Origin: Daucus carota subsp. sativus
Lineage: Eukaryota; Streptophyta; Magnoliopsida; Apiales; Apiaceae
DNA length: 64,000 nt
Reading direction: 5' to 3'
Assembly: GCF_001625215.2 (NCBI RefSeq)
Contig: NC_030389.2
Span: forward strand, 39,917,454 to 39,981,453
How positions within the stretch are numbered: position 1 is the stretch's first letter; every line of letters starts with the position of its first letter. Below the pieces are notes generated by a model that saw only the letters and a program-made list of their open reading frames with translations, made no database searches and was not told the origin of the DNA. Below are positions 59,943-64,000 of this stretch, piece by piece. A program made the translations under genes and the position numbers.

Positions 59943-62900
59943 ATGAGTAGTAGCAGTGGTTGCAGCATTCGAGCTATATGGATCCTCAATTCTCAGCACA
60001 CAGTTGTCTATTCCAGGTATATTCACATATACACACACTTTTCTGTATCTCTATGCTTCAATTGCTTCATTTTCTAGGGTTTGTTCATTAGCAATTTCAT
60101 ATACACATACAGTTTTCAATTATATTTATGCTGTTTAATTGACTCTTAACTATTGTCACCTGCTGTTATAATTGCAATTATTTACTCTTGATTGATGTAA
60201 TTTTCTGCTTCTGCAGGAGGTTTCCTGTTGTCGAAAGACGGTGGCGTGCGGCTTGTAAATTGCAGGAGGAGAGTGTTGCGGAGGATGATTGTGTCGCTCC
60301 GGTTCTTCCTTCTCATTCCGAATTGGCTACTGCTTTTGCCGATCGCAAGAATAGGTCTAATTCTCTCGTGTATCGTATTTCTAGATTAAGATCATGAAAA
60401 ACTGTATCTATTAGTATTTTTGCAATGACTATTAAGTGAAATTAATGTGTTAAGGTTATTTTTATTGTTTGTGCCTGTATGTGAATTTAGATATTTAAAT
60501 GAAGTGTCCGATATAATTCTAATTAACTTAAATAGTGCTAACTGTAGTTGTGACCTTAAATAGTGTTGAACTGGATTTAGAGTTCGAGCCAAGCCAAGCC
60601 AGAGAGTTTGGGCTTCATCAATTGCACTACAGTTATATGCTCGGTGGTATACATTTAATGTTATGAATTTGGAATTTTGTTAGTTTCAAGTTAGAATGGA
60701 GAACACAATAGGATTATTAATTATTTCAGCTGCACATAGCATGCTCAGTGCACACAAGTTTTCCAATATTAGGATATACACTTTCTATGTTAGAAAAGGA
60801 GAAAAATGATAGAAAAGTATACCTGTTAGTGTGACCTCAAAATTTATTGCTGAATTATAGTTCAAGCCAAACCAAACTCTGTTAGACTTGAGCTCCAAGC
60901 CGACTAGAAAGTTGGGCTCGAGTCACATCCATAATTTCAACCTTGAAGCTCTGCTCAGCTCAGCAAAAGTTCAATATTTTCAAGTTTGGCTCAAAAGCTC
61001 AAATTGAATCTACCACATACTCACAAAGTTCGAATATGACAAGTTCAACCGGTGTAAATTTGTATAAATATTGTTATTTTTATGAAGATATATATAATAA
61101 TAATAATTAATTAGTAGCTTGATTAGGCTGCTTAGCCTTATGGGCTGAGTAAATCAAAGCTCGATAAAGTATTTAGAGCTTTAGCTTGAGCTCGAGCTCG
61201 TCTTGATTATTGGCGAGCCAGATTAAACTATATTTCGAGACGATCTAGAGTAGCTCACGAACAGTTAGGCTCTTTAAACGCCTACATTTGTTGTACTTAT
61301 TGCTTTATTATTTTTAAAGTCGACTCGCCCACTTGAAATCATAACCAAGTCGAGCAACTTATAATTGATATTTACACTTGTGCTGTTGTGAACTTGATAC
61401 AGTCAGGGTTATTTCCTATTATCCTAATATCCTTTATGTGGTGAATGGAAAAATTTTCTTCTTGGTTTAACACATGTGGCTGTCCTTACTATTTAGCCAT
61501 ACAATGCAGGGAGGGATCAACTCGTGGGTTTGGTATACGTGTGGTGCAGTCAGTCAAAGGATCGGATTCGTGGGTGGATGACCCAATTACAAGACATATC
61601 ATAAGTCTCAGTATTAAAAAAGAACCAGAAGGAGAGGATCAGTTATTGTGGCCGTTGATATTGCACGTAAAAGGCCATTTTTGTATCCTTGTATTGCCTT
61701 TAGTTGAACCACGTCATTTGAAAGCATATGGAAAAATGTGTAGAAGGTCTGACTGTGGAAGTGCTGTTGGTGAGGATGAAAGTCTATCTACCCTCTTACT
61801 TGAGCTTCCATCAATGACAGGGTATGGTAAGTTAAGAGCAATTTAGACATTATAATTTACAGTATAACAGAGACTATGCCACATTCTAGTCCCTTCTGCT
61901 TAAGCTTTACTAGTGGTGTTTAAATCTCAGTCTGATGGGATTAGATTTATGATGTCTTCATGTAAATGTGTTGGTCATGCATTTTCTAAGTGAAACTCAA
62001 AGTCGAAACTTCACAAAACATTACAACAATAATACGTTGAGTGATTGAAGTGGATGTGCCCCCTAACAATTTTATAATATTTTTTGGCCATCTCTCATCT
62101 GTTTTTCTAAATTAACTTCGGAATTATAAGAAGTCATTGATTCTGTGTCGGTAAGCTTATAAGACACTTTTAATATAAAACAAGCACACCCACACTTTTA
62201 CTATTCAGAATATTAAAAGCTAGAGCAGATATGTAAAGATTTATACCTGTGGTGGTTCTTGTTGGTCACTGTTATTCCAATAGAGTAATATGACGATTAT
62301 AATTGAACATTTTATACGAAGTTAATATGATTATACATATTATTAATATATAATTAGTCTTGCTGTGAATTTTTCTTGTCCTTTACTTTCTGAAATTTTA
62401 ATATAGAATAGACATTTAGCAGTGCATTCTCTTATGGATTTTATAGCCCTATTAACTTTTATTGCAAAGAAACATATTTTTAGGTATTTTTCCTTGTAAA
62501 TTCTGATTTCTGTGTGGCAAATGTTTGGATATCTGATAAGTTCATTGTCTAGCAACAGTTACACAGGATTTCTTGAGTATCCAATATACTATGAATAGCT
62601 TCAAGTCAATTTAGTGTCACTCAAGTTTCTCATCTTGATGTCTTGTAAGTTTTATCTATGTACTGAAGTAATTGCTTGTTCATCCTGCATATAATGTTTG
62701 GTATTAATGCACAGGGCATTCATGGTGGCACATGCTATAGGTGATATCATTACTGGTGACATTGTAGAACCCGAAGTAGTTGTAAACGTGGGTCCTTCCG
62801 TAGGAGGATTGTTGGATACCCTTACTGGAAGTATAGGTATTTCTGCAAGAGCAAAACCTGTAGCTGCACCAGTTTCAACATCATCACCGTTGGGTACTTC

Positions 62901-64000
62901 TGTTACTGGAGCACTTTCAGCAGATGTTCCTAAGATCGGAACCAGGCCCTTGGATAAAGATGCTCTTCGAACTTATATCTCGATTGCAATGCCCTTTGGT
63001 TGGTAATTTCTAGTATGGTATTTCTTATCTTCAATATTTTATTTGTTATGCAGTCCTTTTGGAAAAATAAGTTGTCTAATATATTCCCTGCTTCCTTTGT
63101 TATTCCTCTATATAGGGACACCGCTAGATCTTAACTACTCCAACTTTTCTGCGGTTAAAAACAATGGATTCTTGTCATCAGATCTGCCTCCTGCAGACCG
63201 TAAGCAACCTGCTTGGAAACCATATTTGTACAAAGGAAAGCAGAGGATACTTCTTACAATACAAGAGACGGTTAATGCTGCTATGTATGACCGGGATGAA
63301 ATCCCAGATAATATATCAATATCTGGTCAAGTGAACTGTCGAGCAGAATTAGAAGGTCTACCGGATGTTTTATTTCCATTGACTGGGTTGGACACTGCTC
63401 GAGTTGAGGTATTGTCATTCCATCCTTGTGCCCAAGTTCCGGAACAAGGTGGCGGTGATAAGCAGTCTGTGATGTTTACCCCACCATTAGGTAATTTCAC
63501 ATTGATGCGTTATCAGGCATTTTGTGGTATTGGGCCTCCGATAAAAGGATTTTACCAGCTCTCCATGGTATCTGAAAATGAAGGTGCATTCTTATTTAAA
63601 TTGCGTCTGATGGAAGGTTATAAAGCTCCTCTAACAATGGAGGTCTGTTCTGTGACTATGCCTTTCCCAAAAAGGAGGGTGATACATTTTGATGGTACAC
63701 CTTCAGTTGGAACAGTTAGCTATACCGATCACTCTATTGAATGGAAAATTCTAACTAGTGGTCGAGGTGTTTCGGGGAAGAGTATTGAAGCAACTTTTTC
63801 CGGATCTGTTAAGTTTGCTCCTTGGCAACACACATCAGGATCCTCTGGTCCAGGATATGGAGTTTTAGCGGGTGAAGATAGTGATGCGGAGATGGAGTCA
63901 TCCAATAACATGGCAAATGTTGAGGATTTATTAATGGAAAAAATGAACAAGGATCTGAAATCCGTTGACTTAGAGGAGCCATTTTGCTGGCAGGCGTACA
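59943..64000 (+). CDS. AP5M: AP-5 complex subunit mu, 5' part
   Basis: Five exons join in frame: 59943-60016, 60217-60354, 61510-61821, 62715-62998 and 63116 to the window edge, giving 564 visible residues. The medium (mu) subunit of the AP-5 adaptor complex acts in late-endosome/lysosome or vacuole sorting and is thought to work without clathrin. The N-terminal longin-like part starts IRAIWILNSQHTVVYSRRFP and continues through HAIGDIITGDIVEPEVVVNV. The mu homology domain begins around residue 260 (TYISIAMPFGTPLDLNYS) and contains ILLTIQETVNAAMYDRDEIP, PLTGLDTARVEVLSFHPC and PPLGNFTLMRYQA, the cargo-binding half. The acidic insert GEDSDAEMESSNNMANVEDL is typical of the plant protein. The C-terminus is outside the window. 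It is divergent from other mu subunits, so the AP-5 assignment rests on overall resemblance to the Arabidopsis protein as I recall it. Confidence 0.92.

Overview
The window is nuclear DNA from a flowering plant, almost certainly a eudicot. The genes have many short GT-AG introns in an AT-rich background, and the intergenic DNA is packed with plant-type transposons (hAT, Stowaway, PIF/Harbinger, Helitron, LINE, LTR element). The protein families (class III peroxidase, plastid DXS, HIPP metallochaperone, PP2C, ACD6-like ankyrin, AP-5 mu) are plant-specific or plant-typical. I cannot name the species from sequence alone. All exon models were read by eye from splice sites and reading frames, and every exon join was checked for frame continuity.

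Layout. 1-606 (-) is the start of an Rf-like PPR gene that leaves the window. 2015-3558 (+) is a complete four-exon class III peroxidase. 5371-6042 (+) is a three-exon heavy-metal-associated isoprenylated protein. 6294-10840 (-) is a complete ten-exon DXS, the first enzyme of the plastid MEP isoprenoid pathway, with a long GA/CT repeat just upstream of its start. 13588-17634 (-) is a complete nine-exon coiled-coil protein of the At4g15545 type. 19477-19989 (+) is a single-exon PNRC-motif protein.

From about 20 kb to 38 kb there is no convincing host gene. This stretch holds a non-autonomous LTR retroelement (about 22449-27245) with 99% identical LTRs. Its 3.4-kb interior has no gag or pol and is built from several GC-rich repeat families around the palindrome GGCGCGCC. 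It also holds a tandem duplication, two broken LINE tails, a Helitron with defined ends, a 517-bp foldback element and an hAT element with a Tourist-like element nested inside.

38461-41759 (-) is a two-exon membrane-anchored PP2C whose intron carries an hAT element. 42-49 kb is again transposon-rich intergenic DNA, including a textbook hAT element with an 8-bp target duplication and a textbook Stowaway. 49387-52592 and 54483-57704 (+) are tandem paralogues of an ACD6-like ankyrin/PGG membrane protein with matching exon phases, a small immune-type cluster. 59943-64000 (+) is the 5' part of the AP-5 adaptor mu subunit gene, which runs off the right edge.

The host genes look unrelated in function, as usual in plants. 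The only functional cluster is the ankyrin pair. The most unusual object is the GGCGCGCC-repeat LTR element.
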